Below the pieces are notes generated by a model. It searched no databases and was not told the DNA's origin. It saw nothing but the letters and a program-made list of their open reading frames with translations. Shown here one piece after another: positions 15,376 through 24,295 of a DNA stretch of 64,000 nucleotides (position 1 is its first letter; each line of letters begins with the position of its first letter). Both the position numbers and the translations under genes were made by a program. The stretch is from Shouchella clausii (GTDB lineage: Bacteria > Bacillota > Bacilli > Bacillales > Bacillaceae_D): contig NZ_BCXJ01000002.1 in NCBI RefSeq assembly GCF_001598215.1, positions 248,001 to 312,000 of the forward strand, written 5' to 3'.

Positions 15376-16409
15376 TTTATGAATCCTTTCCTCGCCAGCG
15401 TAAGCCGAATGTCAAAATAAGTGACTTCATTGTTAAGCGCTGTTCGAATCGTTTTTAACTTTAACGTACGGTGTTCGCGGCTGGCGCGCAAAATGTTCTT
15501 TTGCGTTTCTTCGCTCACATAGCGGTCAATTGGGAAAGAGCGGTCAAACAAAGCAATTTCAACGAGATGATCTTCAATCGTTGCCGGCTTTAAGCCGCGT
15601 ATGTGCGCGAGCTCTTGCACAGAATCAACTTGCGGCAATAAAGAGGCGGTTTTTCGTGCCGACGCAGTGCTTGTCCGGCTTTGTATCGTTGGAAGCAAAT
15701 GTGAAAGCACTTCGTAATTGCACGGGTTTTCACTGGTCTCAGCCATCAGTGCATGGAGGTTGCTTTTATGGCGTAGTTCAACTTCCATTAAGGAAAGACG
15801 ATAGCGCAAGGCAAGCTGTTGCCTCGTCTCCCCGATCCGCTTTTGCCTTGAAAGCTGTAGAACAAACAGTTCAGCTTGCAGTCGATCACGCTTTCTTAAA
15901 AAAGCGGCACATTCTTTATATAACTTCATCCTGTATCGATTCCGTTCAGCTGGTTTTGGGAGTGTGCTTTTGACGAATCGTTGTACATCTAAATCGCCAA
16001 CGACAGGAATAAAAGAAGTCCCCGTTGCTAATGCATTTAATGACTGCACAAGCAAAGCGAGGCGGTTCCAAAAGAGCACATCCGCCTGTTGGAACAATCC
16101 ATTGTTTATATTTTGTACGTAAGAATGGGCATGTAGCCAGGCATCCAACTGGGTCTCGCCTTTCTCAGTCAGCTGGTGCGCCCCGTCCGTTTCGCGGACT
16201 TTCCCATTTTCAAGCAACGCTTTAACGACTTGTTCCGCTTCGTTATAAGACAGTTGGGGCAAAAGACCAAACAAAGGAAGAGCGCTGAACAAAGCGCCAT
16301 CTTGTATCGTTTGTGCGGAGCGCTTGCCTTTTAATAAATGATACGCTCCGAATAAAGAGCGTTCGCCTTGAAAACGATGACAGGCAAGCATAAAAAGCTG
16401 TTCTCTCAC
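15369..16409 (-). CDS. ypbB: YpbB, helix-turn-helix partner of RecS
   Basis: The start is set at the GTG at 16409, with GAGGG 7 nt upstream. The frame is open to 16448, but that region has no ribosome site. The 346-residue product begins MREQLFMLACHRFQGERSLF and continues GAYHLLKGKRSAQTIQDG, like YpbB. The C-terminal part (SVQELAHIRGLKPATIEDHL) resembles the helix-turn-helix/HRDC-like domain found after RecQ helicases. It overlaps recS by 7 bp, so the two proteins may act together; the biochemical role of YpbB is not established. Confidence 0.85.
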   Translation of the reverse strand: MREQLFMLACHRFQGERSLFGAYHLLKGKRSAQTIQDGALFSALPLFGLLPQLSYNEAEQVVKALLENGKVRETDGAHQLTEKGETQLDAWLHAHSYVQNINNGLFQQADVLFWNRLALLVQSLNALATGTSFIPVVGDLDVQRFVKSTLPKPAERNRYRMKLYKECAAFLRKRDRLQAELFVLQLSRQKRIGETRQQLALRYRLSLMEVELRHKSNLHALMAETSENPCNYEVLSHLLPTIQSRTSTASARKTASLLPQVDSVQELAHIRGLKPATIEDHLVEIALFDRSFPIDRYVSEETQKNILRASREHRTLKLKTIRTALNNEVTYFDIRLTLARKGFIKC

Positions 16410-16518
16410 GATTTTTCCCTCTTTCAATCGTGCCTTGGTTTTCCTCATTGTACCAAAACAGCCTTGTTTTTGTCCTTGTTTGTCAATTGCAGTTTTGCTT
16501 GTTGCGCGCTACAATTGA

Positions 16519-16797
<279 letters not shown>

Positions 16798-16905
16798 AAG
16801 AATGATTTTGATTAAAGTTATCTGTCTTTTTTCTGTATTTTTCTTTTTTATAACTAACGAGGATTAGCGATTACAAGAAAAACCGAACTTTTTTGGTTTT
16901 GACGA

Positions 16906-16934
16906 TTGACTTTTCTGCGTTGCCATGATAAATT
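16906..16934 (+). promoter_or_regulatory. Sigma-A promoter of the serA leader
   Basis: TTGACT (16906-16911) and TAAATT (16929-16934) are separated by 17 nt. Transcription would start near 16942, just upstream of the T-box leader. Confidence 0.7.
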
Positions 16935-16969
16935 ATCTAACAAATCAAATTGCTAAAAACGATGATGAA

Positions 16970-17190
16970 GACATGAAAAGCAAGGCCGATTCAGAGAGCT
17001 GGTGGGAGCTGCAAACCAGTGACAGCCTGTTTGGATAGCCCTTCTAAGTTGTCACGTCGAAAAAACAGTAGACGTGTGCCGGCTTCTGCCGTTACCAGTA
17101 AAGATGCACATCTTGTGCAAACAACGAGGGTGGTACCGCGAACATTCGCCCCTCACAGCAAAATTCTGCCGCTGTGGGGGGCGTTTTTCA
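16970..17190 (+). promoter_or_regulatory. T-box leader of serA, probably serine-specific
   Basis: The conserved T-box sequence GAGGGTGGTACCGCG lies at about 17126-17140. It is followed by a terminator, with CGCCCCTCACAGC (17147-17159) pairing with GCTGTGGGGGGCG (17171-17183) and then TTTTTC. The upstream part has the AGAGAGCTGGTGG element of stem I. By alignment to other T-boxes, the specifier triplet following TGGAT is AGC (17037-17039), a serine codon. Uncharged tRNA-Ser would stabilise the antiterminator and turn on serA. The T-box and terminator are clear; the specifier is inferred without folding. Confidence 0.9.
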
Positions 17191-17229
17191 TTTATGTAGG
17201 AAGAGAACCATAAAAGGAGTGGAGTACAA

Positions 17230-18831
17230 ATGAACCAAGTAGCAGAGCCAAAAACAGCCCAATTTCACATTCTCGTAGCCGATACCATGAGCGAAGAAGG
17301 CCTGTTGCCTTTGCTTGAGGCTGACCATGTTGAGGTTACACAAGCAAGCGTCGACAACGCTGGGCCACTGGAGCAATACGACGCCCTGTTAATCCGCAGT
17401 GCCACTACAGTCACCGAGGAGCTCCTCAGCCGTATGCCACGTTTGAAAATCGTTGCTCGTGCCGGCGTCGGTGTTGACAATGTAGACATACAAGCGGCAA
17501 CCAAACATGGCGTTGTCGTCATTAATGCACCTGACGGCAATACCATTTCAACAGCGGAGCACACATTTGCGATGATGTGCGCACTGTTGCGCAATATTCC
17601 ACAAGCTAACGCTAGTGTTAAATCAGGAAAATGGGACCGCAAAGCTTACCAAGGCACTGAGCTTCGTGGAAAAACACTTGGCATTATTGGCTTTGGCCGT
17701 ATTGGTACGCAACTAGCTAAACGAGCCAAAGCGTTTGAAATGGGTGTGCTTGTGTATGATCCATTTTTAACGGCTGAACGAGCAGAAAAACTTGGCATCG
17801 CCCAAGGCGAGTTGGATCATGTTCTATCCGTTGCCGATATCATTACTGTGCATACGCCATTAACGAAAGACACAAAAGGGCTTTTGAATATGGAAACAAT
17901 CGCGAAAACAAAGCCAGGTGTGTTTTTAATAAACTGCGCCCGGGGGGGCATCATTGATGAACAGGCTTTAAAACACTACTTAAACAACGGCCACGTGGCC
18001 GGGGCTGCTTTGGATGTGTTTACAGAAGAACCAGCGACAGACAAAGAATTGATTGATCATCCTAACGTAGTTGCCACACCTCATATTGCTGCTTCCACGA
18101 AAGAAGCACAACTGAACGTTGCTGCCCAAGTCTCACAGGAAGTACTGCAATTTTTAAACGGTGAACCGGCATTAAACTCCATTAATTTGCCAGCCATGCC
18201 AAAAGAAGTTTACGAAAAAATGAAGCCATATTACGACCTTGCTAGGACAATGGGCTCCGTATTATCACAATTGATGCGCGTGCCTGTCCAAGAAATCGAA
18301 GTGTTTTACAGCGGTACAACAGCCGAACAAAATACGAGCGTGCTAACGAGAAGCCTTATTTCTGGTTTTCTCCAACCACGTGTTGATGCGGCTGTCAATG
18401 ATGTCAACGCCTCACTTATTGCCAAAGAACGTGGCATTTCCTTTGGCGAAAAGCATGTGACGAAAACATTTGGCTACTCTAACCTCATTCAGGCAATTGT
18501 CCATGGCGAAGGCAGACAGTTTGAAATGAAGGCAACTTACATCCATGAATATGGGCCACGGATTGTATCAATCAACGGCTTTTCAGTCGATGTCGTCGCA
18601 GAAGGGCATATTTTATACATCCAACATTTTGACCGCCCCGGCGTTATCGGCAAAATGGGTCAACTCCTCGCTAAGCACGACGTCAACATTGCAACGATGC
18701 AAGTTGGACGGAAATCAGCCGGTGGCGAAGCGATTATGATTGTCCAAGTCGATAAACATGTAGATCAAACGGTGATCGACGGTTTGTTAACGTTTGACGA
18801 AATCGCTATTGCTAGCGTCATCGATTTATAA
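17230..18831 (+). CDS. serA: D-3-phosphoglycerate dehydrogenase
   Basis: SerA oxidises 3-phosphoglycerate to 3-phosphohydroxypyruvate with NAD, the first step of serine synthesis. The 533-residue protein has the NAD-binding motif LGIIGFGRIGTQLAKRAK, the catalytic Arg in FLINCARGGIIDE, the Glu in DVFTEEPATD, and the His in VATPHIAASTKEA. An intervening domain and a C-terminal ACT domain (HFDRPGVIGKMGQLLAKHDV) follow; the ACT domain usually mediates feedback by serine. The ATG at 17230 follows AAGGAG. The gene is controlled by the T-box leader directly upstream. Confidence 0.96.
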   Translation: MNQVAEPKTAQFHILVADTMSEEGLLPLLEADHVEVTQASVDNAGPLEQYDALLIRSATTVTEELLSRMPRLKIVARAGVGVDNVDIQAATKHGVVVINAPDGNTISTAEHTFAMMCALLRNIPQANASVKSGKWDRKAYQGTELRGKTLGIIGFGRIGTQLAKRAKAFEMGVLVYDPFLTAERAEKLGIAQGELDHVLSVADIITVHTPLTKDTKGLLNMETIAKTKPGVFLINCARGGIIDEQALKHYLNNGHVAGAALDVFTEEPATDKELIDHPNVVATPHIAASTKEAQLNVAAQVSQEVLQFLNGEPALNSINLPAMPKEVYEKMKPYYDLARTMGSVLSQLMRVPVQEIEVFYSGTTAEQNTSVLTRSLISGFLQPRVDAAVNDVNASLIAKERGISFGEKHVTKTFGYSNLIQAIVHGEGRQFEMKATYIHEYGPRIVSINGFSVDVVAEGHILYIQHFDRPGVIGKMGQLLAKHDVNIATMQVGRKSAGGEAIMIVQVDKHVDQTVIDGLLTFDEIAIASVIDL

Positions 18832-18850
18832 GCCTTGAAAAACATAGACA

Positions 18851-18888
18851 ACTTTTGCTAATAGGCGCGCTTCGTCGATAGCAAAAGT
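18851..18888. repeat. Inverted repeat after serA
   Basis: ACTTTTGCTA (18851-18860) and TAGCAAAAGT (18879-18888) are a perfect 10-bp inverted repeat with an 18-nt loop. It lies between the serA stop and its terminator and is not followed by a T run. Role unknown; it may protect the 3' end of the message. Confidence 0.5.
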
Positions 18889-18904
18889 TAACGATCGATT
18901 GCCT

Positions 18905-18940
18905 GGCCACCTCGTTTTTCAACTAGGTGGCCTTCGTTTT
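18905..18940 (+). terminator. Terminator of serA
   Basis: GGCCACCT (18905-18912) and AGGTGGCC (18925-18932) form a perfect stem, followed by TTCGTTTT. Confidence 0.85.
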
Positions 18941-19017
18941 CTTCTACTTATCTAAACCACTTCTCAACTTCCATAGCGATTCTAAAACAAACAAGAATGT
19001 CAGCTTTAAAAAAATAT

Positions 19018-19046
19018 TTGCTCACCAGTTCACAATATGATATGAT
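19018..19046 (+). promoter_or_regulatory. Promoter of the NADH oxidase gene
   Basis: TTGCTC and TATGAT are spaced by 17 nt. TTCACAA half-sites overlap the spacer (about 19030) and follow the start region (about 19072), and a nearly complete Rex-like dyad lies 60 nt further down. Confidence 0.5.
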
Positions 19047-19105
19047 CAACTTGAGGATTTTGCTCAATGGTTCACAAAAAGATGAACCTTTTCACTTGCT
19101 CATTC

Positions 19106-19123
19106 TTGTGAAATTACTCACAT
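19106..19123 (+). promoter_or_regulatory. Rex-like operator upstream of nox
   Basis: TTGTGAAATTACTCACAT matches the Rex consensus TTGTGAA-N4-TTCACAA at all but two of the defined positions. It lies 24 nt before the nox start codon, downstream of the promoter. Rex is the NADH/NAD-sensing repressor of Gram-positive bacteria, and an NADH oxidase is a fitting target. Confidence 0.6.
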
Positions 19124-19146
19124 TCTTATATAGGAGGCTACAAACG

Positions 19147-20526
19147 ATGAAAATAATTGTAATTGGTTGTACCCATGCTGGTACGACTGCTGTTAAAAAT
19201 TTAATCCGGCTTCATCCTGACGCTGAAATAACCGTCTATGAACGAAACGATACAGTCTCCTTTCTGTCTTGCGGGATCGCCTTGCACGTCGGCGGTGTCG
19301 TTGAACATGCTGAAGACTTGTTTTATTCATCTCCACAAGAATTGGCTGCTCTTGGCGCAAACATGCACGTCCTTCATGACGTGATTAACGTTGATAATAA
19401 AAACAAAAAAATTCGCGTCCGCAACCTTCAAACAGGTGAACAATTTACAGACAACTATGACAAACTTGTATTTACAACAGGCTCCGCTCCAGTCATACCG
19501 CCTATTCCTGGTGTCGGCTTAAAGAACATTCAGCTTTGCAAAAACTATTACCAAGCGCAGCAAATCATAAAAAAAGCAACGAACGCCAAAAAAATAGCCG
19601 TCATTGGCGCTGGCTACATTGGCATTGAACTCGTTGAGGCATTTGCAGCAAACGGCAAGGATGTAATCCTTATCGAGGGTGCCAGCCGTATTTTAAACAA
19701 ATACCTCGACCATGAGTTTACCGATGACATTGAAACAACATTACGTGACCATCATGTTACGCTGGCGCTTGGCGAAAAAGTCGAATCATTTACCGGAAAT
19801 TCGGCAGGATGTGTCCAAGCCGTGCAAACAAGCAAACAGACACACGAAGCAGACCTTGTCTTGCTTTGCGTCGGCTTTAAGCCACTAACAGATCTCATTA
19901 AAGATAAAGTCGACACACTTGAAAATGGCGCTTTGCTAGTGAATGAATATATGCAAACGAGCGATCCTGATATTTTTGCGGCTGGAGACAATTGTGCAGT
20001 ATTTCACAACTCTGCCAACCATATGGCTTACATCCCTCTTGCTACAAATGCAACGAAAATGGGCACGCTCGTTGCGTACAATATTGATGGGCCGACATTT
20101 GCCTATAAAGGGACACAAGGAACATCTGGGCTAAAGTTGTACGACCTAAACATTGCCTCTACTGGTTTAACTGAAGAAACGGCAGCGATATATGGCCTTG
20201 ATGTCCGTTCATTTACATTCACGGACCATGAACGCCCGACATTCATGCCTTCTGCTGAGGAAGTTCGGATAAAGCTTGTTTTCGAACAGGAATCGCTTCG
20301 CATTGTCGGTGCCCAAGTCATGAGCAAGACCGATCATACACAACTAATGAATACCCTATCGGTCTGCATCCAACAGAAGATGACGGTGACTGATTTAGCG
20401 TTTGCTGATTTCTTCTTCCAACCACATTACAGCAAGCCTATTCACCTGCTGAATACGCTCGCCCTTAACATTCTTGAACAAAGGGAACCAATACAAAAAA
20501 CAGCAGAAGTACGCTTATCAAACTAA
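19147..20526 (+). CDS. NADH oxidase / CoA-disulfide-reductase-type flavoprotein
   Basis: The frame is open from 18997, but AGGAGG lies 9 nt before the ATG at 19147, which gives the usual N-terminus MKIIVIGCTHAGTTAVKNL and 459 residues. The FAD-binding motif is at the start, the redox Cys42 is in VSFLSCGIAL, the NAD motif is IAVIGAGYIGIELVEAFA, and the second FAD motif is IFAAGDNCAV. A single Cys42 is the mark of water-forming NADH oxidases and CoA-disulfide reductases; they cannot be separated safely here. The Rex-like site upstream favours an NADH-consuming oxidase. A strong terminator follows. Confidence 0.88.
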   Translation: MKIIVIGCTHAGTTAVKNLIRLHPDAEITVYERNDTVSFLSCGIALHVGGVVEHAEDLFYSSPQELAALGANMHVLHDVINVDNKNKKIRVRNLQTGEQFTDNYDKLVFTTGSAPVIPPIPGVGLKNIQLCKNYYQAQQIIKKATNAKKIAVIGAGYIGIELVEAFAANGKDVILIEGASRILNKYLDHEFTDDIETTLRDHHVTLALGEKVESFTGNSAGCVQAVQTSKQTHEADLVLLCVGFKPLTDLIKDKVDTLENGALLVNEYMQTSDPDIFAAGDNCAVFHNSANHMAYIPLATNATKMGTLVAYNIDGPTFAYKGTQGTSGLKLYDLNIASTGLTEETAAIYGLDVRSFTFTDHERPTFMPSAEEVRIKLVFEQESLRIVGAQVMSKTDHTQLMNTLSVCIQQKMTVTDLAFADFFFQPHYSKPIHLLNTLALNILEQREPIQKTAEVRLSN

Positions 20527-20533
20527 ATGACAA

Positions 20534-20569
20534 AGCAGCTACTCTTTTCAAGGAGTGGCTGCTTTTTTA
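20534..20569 (+). terminator. Terminator of nox
   Basis: AGCAGCTACTC pairs with GAGTGGCTGCT (one G-T pair) and is followed by TTTTTT. Confidence 0.88.
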
Positions 20570-20674
20570 CTTGTCAGTCGAGACAATGAAAACCAAAGGA
20601 GGAAGTTAGAACAACGTTTTTGTGGGCATGGACGAACCGTCCCAAATCCAAACAACAAAGTTGGTCTACAGTCT

Positions 20675-21436
20675 TTATGGTTGTAGAGAAGCCTTTTTCA
20701 AATCCTTTGACGACTTGAACCAAGCGATCAGGACAATCCCAGCAAATACGGTCCAGAAGATGGTTTTCCATACCGAAGATTCTGGGAAATGCTCTGGTAA
20801 AATGTGCAAGTCAGGATGGGCAAGCGTATAAACAAGAAGTTTCACGCCAACCCAGCCAACGATTAAATAAGCGGCTGTTTCAAGGCTTGGCCGCCATTCA
20901 AGCAATTTAATAAATTTGCCTGCTGCAAATCGCATAATCACAATGCCGATGATCCCACCGCTTAGGACAACAGCAAACTGTGCTCCGTCCAGTTGGCCGA
21001 TGTTTGGCCAATTCGTCGCTGGCAATGTGACGGCAAGGGCGACGGCTGCTAAAATGGAATCGACCGCAAATGCAAAATCGGCAAGCTCGACTTTTACGAC
21101 TGTTTTCCAAAACCCTACAGGTGCTTTCATCGCCTTTGCACTCTTTGTTTTCTTTTTGATCCATTTTCGATACAAATAGTGAATAGACAAATACAACAAG
21201 TAAATAGCGCCTATTGCTTGGATTTGCCAAACATCGACAAGCAAAGAAATAAAGAACAAAGAAATGATGCGAAATAAGAAAGCACCTGCAAGCCCATAAA
21301 ATAAAGCTTTTTTTCTTTCGTTTTCTGGCAAATGGCGAACAATCATTGCCAGCACCACTGCGTTGTCAGCAGCTAAAATCCCTTCCAGACCAATTAAAAC
21401 AAGCAAAACCCAACCATATTCTAAAAGAAGCGGCAC
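20675..21436 (-). CDS. TerC-family integral membrane protein
   Basis: The 253-residue protein has about seven membrane spans. The family's paired acidic motifs are visible in GLEGILAADNAVVLAMIVRH and in VELADFAFAVDSILAAVAL. TerC/YkoY/YceF proteins are membrane metal-ion transporters, and Bacillus members export manganese to supply secreted enzymes. The start is a GTG at 21436 with AGGAGG 7 nt upstream. Many relatives sit behind the yybP-ykoY manganese riboswitch; I looked for that motif upstream and saw only a terminator-like hairpin. Confidence 0.9.
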   Translation of the reverse strand: MPLLLEYGWVLLVLIGLEGILAADNAVVLAMIVRHLPENERKKALFYGLAGAFLFRIISLFFISLLVDVWQIQAIGAIYLLYLSIHYLYRKWIKKKTKSAKAMKAPVGFWKTVVKVELADFAFAVDSILAAVALAVTLPATNWPNIGQLDGAQFAVVLSGGIIGIVIMRFAAGKFIKLLEWRPSLETAAYLIVGWVGVKLLVYTLAHPDLHILPEHFPESSVWKTIFWTVFAGIVLIAWFKSSKDLKKASLQP

Positions 21437-21449
21437 ATGTTTCCCTCCT

Positions 21450-21483
21450 AAAAAACCGTTGCTCCCTTTAGGGTTGCCAACGG
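21450..21483 (-). terminator. Hairpin with T run directly before the terC ribosome site
   Basis: On the minus strand CCGTTG pairs with CAACGG, with an inner CCC-TAAA-GGG, and TTTTTT follows. The terC ribosome site AGGAGG begins at the end of the T run. It can end the transcript of the upstream 47-residue ORF or act as an attenuator of terC. Confidence 0.75.
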
Positions 21484-21532
21484 CTTTTTATCTATGTACG
21501 CTTCTTTCAGCAAAGAGCAGGCATCTGGCAAG

Positions 21533-21676
21533 TTATTGCTTTTGCCCCTCGATGTCCCGCTCCATAATGACTTCATCTGCGGCAGGGCTTTTAAAGCTAA
21601 AGAAAAGCAAACAGATGGCAAGCCCTAGCACTAGCACAATTCCGATCCGCCTTACAAAATCCATAAAACCAACCAT
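21533..21676 (-). CDS. Small membrane protein, 47 residues
   Basis: An ATG at 21676 follows AAGGAGG with a 5-nt gap. The product reads MVGFMDFVRRIGIVLVLGLA, then ICLLFFSFKSPAADEV and a charged tail ending in EGQKQ. It has one clear membrane span (about residues 11-28), with basic residues before it and an acidic tail after it. Terminator-like hairpins lie on both sides. I do not recognise the family. The strong ribosome site and orderly topology support translation. Confidence 0.65.
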   Translation of the reverse strand: MVGFMDFVRRIGIVLVLGLAICLLFFSFKSPAADEVIMERDIEGQKQ

Positions 21677-21696
21677 ATTGGCCTCCTTCAAGTCGC

Positions 21697-21743
21697 TAAA
21701 AAAGAGCCATTAAGCCGGCAAATAGCGCCCTCTTATCGCTCTT
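21697..21743 (-). terminator. Probable terminator after pduO
   Basis: On the minus strand AAGAGC (complement of 21738-21743) can pair with GCTCTT (complement of 21702-21707), with an inner GCC/GGC, and a run of six T follows. The loop is long, so this is weaker than the other terminators of the window. Confidence 0.45.
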
Positions 21744-21786
21744 TTAAACATTCGCCACTACTATCCATATGGCTTCATTTCCCGTT

Positions 21787-22338
21787 TTATTCCTCCCTTT
21801 GAAGGCGTTGTTCGCCGACATAGAGGACATCTTCTTCGGCCAATTCGTGATTAGCGCTACGCGCCATTGTAAAAAAACAGTCCGATAAGCGATTAAAAAA
21901 GGGCAACAACGCTTGGGACACATCGGCAACGCCGTTGATTTTTCGTTCTGCTTTGCGGGCGTCTGTACGGCAACGATGCAATGCGCAAGCAGGTTCAGAC
22001 CCTCCTGGAAGAATAAATCCGGACAGTGGCGGCAACTTAGACGTGTGGGCATCAATGCAACGCTCCAACGCATCGGTATGAGCGCTCGTGATTTTCCAAT
22101 TCGCCTCTCTCCCTTGAGCCAAATCGGCCCCTGCATCAAATAATTGGTGTGATAGCACAATCAGCTCCTCTGTTAATTGGCTGAGGCCGTGCTTTTTACA
22201 GCTGTATATCGCAAAGCCCAGTGAACTGTTCAACTCATCGACTGCACCAATCGCTTCAATGCGTGCATCTGTTTTTAGCAAGCGGGCTCCGACAATGCTC
22301 GTCTCGCCCCGATCTCCCCTTTTCGTATAAATCTTCAT
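21787..22338 (-). CDS. PduO-type cob(I)alamin adenosyltransferase
   Basis: The 183-residue enzyme transfers the adenosyl group of ATP to cob(I)alamin, giving coenzyme B12. The N-terminal nucleotide-binding motif is TKRGDRGETSI (family pattern TxxGDxGxT), followed by VDELNSSLGFA and, further on, FILPGGSEPACALHRCRTDA and RKAERKI, all typical of the PduO/YvqK family. An AAGGAGAAGG site precedes the ATG. It lies 72 nt after a cobalamin-type ABC ATPase gene, so uptake and activation of B12 seem to be encoded together. Confidence 0.92.
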   Translation of the reverse strand: MKIYTKRGDRGETSIVGARLLKTDARIEAIGAVDELNSSLGFAIYSCKKHGLSQLTEELIVLSHQLFDAGADLAQGREANWKITSAHTDALERCIDAHTSKLPPLSGFILPGGSEPACALHRCRTDARKAERKINGVADVSQALLPFFNRLSDCFFTMARSANHELAEEDVLYVGEQRLQREE

Positions 22339-22410
22339 TCTACCTTCTCCTTAAGGCCATTTTGGACGTCTCCGATTTTCGTATGACGTTTGCTCACCTA
22401 CACCTACGCT

Positions 22411-23190
22411 TTAGACGCGTGTGACCACCGAAAATTGTTTCCTTCCTTTCACTGGCTCTATCCATTCATGAAATGCTGTTCCGTAAATATTTTCAAGAGC
22501 GGCCCGTGTCAATATCGACTGCGTTTCGCCTTGGCCTACTACTTTTCCATTTTTTAGTAACAACACATCATCACAATATAAACTAGCCAGATTAATGTCG
22601 TGTAGAATGCACACAACAGTCAATTGCTGTGATGACAGCAGTTTTGTTAAATGTTCCATGAGCGCAACTTGGTGGGCTAAGTCCAAATGGTTTGTCGGTT
22701 CATCAAGTAGCAAGCTGTCAGGTTGTTGTGCTAGCGCCCGAGCGAGCCAGACACGTTGTTTTTCGCCGCCGCTCAAACTTAACAACGACCGTTCAGCCAT
22801 GTCGCTTATACCTGTCTCTTCCATCGCTTTACAAATGATGTCGTCGTCTGTTTTTCCTTTAACGGTAAACAAGCCTTGTTTATGGGCGTAACGGCCAAGG
22901 GCGACCGCTTCATAGACAGGCACGTCAAAGGAAACATGCTCCTCTTGGGATAGCACAGCCATCCGTCGCGCCCGCTCTTTTGGCTTTAGGGTTGCCAGTG
23001 GCTTTCCGTCGATTTCAATCGAACCTGCCTGATAAGGATAGAAACCTGTCACCGTTTTTAACAACGTCGTTTTGCCACTGCCGTTTGCCCCAAGTATGCC
23101 AAGCATTCGCCCTCTCTTTGCTTGGAAACTTACTTGTTGGAGGATTGGACGTCCCCCTCGGTTGACGGAAAGGTTATTTGCAACAATCAT
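22411..23190 (-). CDS. ABC transporter ATPase, cobalamin/iron-siderophore type
   Basis: The 259-residue protein has Walker A (GILGANGSGKTTLLK), the Q loop (AVLSQEEHVSFDVPV), the signature LSGGEKQRVWLARAL and Walker B (LLLDEPTNHLD), then the switch His in CILHDINLASLY. The family is that of FecE/BtuD and B. subtilis YvrA. It overlaps the permease stop by 4 bp. The adjacent PduO gene favours cobalamin over iron as the substrate. No binding-protein gene is present beside it. Confidence 0.9.
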   Translation of the reverse strand: MIVANNLSVNRGGRPILQQVSFQAKRGRMLGILGANGSGKTTLLKTVTGFYPYQAGSIEIDGKPLATLKPKERARRMAVLSQEEHVSFDVPVYEAVALGRYAHKQGLFTVKGKTDDDIICKAMEETGISDMAERSLLSLSGGEKQRVWLARALAQQPDSLLLDEPTNHLDLAHQVALMEHLTKLLSSQQLTVVCILHDINLASLYCDDVLLLKNGKVVGQGETQSILTRAALENIYGTAFHEWIEPVKGRKQFSVVTRV

Positions 23191-24257
23191 GCTGCCTCAT
23201 CCCTCCTTTTCGCCCGCTGGCTTCTATATAGCATCCACGCAAAGGTTGGGGCGCCAATGAGCGCGGTTACAACGCCAATTGGCAGTTCTGCAGGAGAAAC
23301 GACGATACGCGCCGCCAAGTCGCATAACACTAAAAAACTGCCGCCAACAATGGCTGCCAGGGGGAGCAAGTGTGAATAGTCGCTCCCAAAAAGCGTTCGG
23401 CACATATGGGGGACAACAAGACCAACGAAGCCAATTGTACCCGAGACGGCAACGGCACTGCCTGTTAAAATGGTCGCGGCAATAAGGACGATGTATTTTT
23501 TCTGTACCACATGAACGCCTAAATGCTGCGCCGTTTCCTCTCCATACATAAACGCATTCAACTCATTCCTACAAAAAAACAACAATGTGAACCCGCCAAT
23601 GAAAAATGGCAGCAACAAGCCAATATGGGCCCAGCCTCTCATCGCAACGCTGCCCATCAACCAATTGATGACTTGACGTAGCTCATCTTGAGACATGGCA
23701 ATCATCAGCGAAAGCCCTGCCCCTAGAAAGGCGCTGGCAATAATACCTGCAAGCACAACGGTTTCATTTTGCAAAGATGGTGAAAGTAGCTTTGTAAAAT
23801 ACAAGACAGCCACTAACGTCAAAAACCCACACCCCATTGCGACAACGGGCAATGTCCACGCCCCGAAAAAGGCCAATTGAAAGAATAGCACCGCTACTGC
23901 GCCAAGTGCAGCTCCAGAGGAAACGCCTAACGTATATGGATCAGCAAGGGGATTCCGCAATAGCCCTTGAAAAGCAGCACCAGCTACAGCTAAACAGGCG
24001 CCAACGAAAAGCGCCAGCAGCACTCGAGGAAGGCGAATCTGTAAAATAATTTGTACATGCCCTGGATCTAATTCTTTTCCGAGAGGGATGTTCAGTCCTT
24101 CTTGTACAAGGACGAAGAAAACCGTTGGGAATGAAAGGCCGACGCTGCCAAAGCGAACAGCGGCTAGCACCACTAACATCGTGATCACTGTAGCTCCAGC
24201 GTAAACGGCGGTTTTATGCGTTTTTAAAACTCGTTGCAATGCGCGCTGCGGTAACAA
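23187..24257 (-). CDS. FecCD/BtuC-family ABC permease
   Basis: I place the start at the TTG at 24257, with AGGAGG 9 nt upstream; the frame runs to 24347, but that extension is rich in Cys and Arg and not membrane-like. The 356-residue product has about ten spans and family motifs (LRLPRVLLALFVGACLAVAG, then AFQGLLRNPLADPYTLGVSS, and GFVGLVVPHMCRTLFGSDY). It forms the channel for cobalamin or siderophore import with the ATPase that follows. B. subtilis YvrB has nearly this length. The substrate is inferred from the neighbouring adenosyltransferase. Confidence 0.9.
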   Translation of the reverse strand: MLPQRALQRVLKTHKTAVYAGATVITMLVVLAAVRFGSVGLSFPTVFFVLVQEGLNIPLGKELDPGHVQIILQIRLPRVLLALFVGACLAVAGAAFQGLLRNPLADPYTLGVSSGAALGAVAVLFFQLAFFGAWTLPVVAMGCGFLTLVAVLYFTKLLSPSLQNETVVLAGIIASAFLGAGLSLMIAMSQDELRQVINWLMGSVAMRGWAHIGLLLPFFIGGFTLLFFCRNELNAFMYGEETAQHLGVHVVQKKYIVLIAATILTGSAVAVSGTIGFVGLVVPHMCRTLFGSDYSHLLPLAAIVGGSFLVLCDLAARIVVSPAELPIGVVTALIGAPTFAWMLYRSQRAKRRDEAA

Positions 24258-24295
24258 GATAGCGTTCCTCCTGCCATTTTTCTTCCTAACGGCAA

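Noticed and set aside
21437-21720. yybP-ykoY manganese riboswitch before terC
   Set aside because: The conserved loop sequences were not found; only terminator-like hairpins and a small ORF are there.
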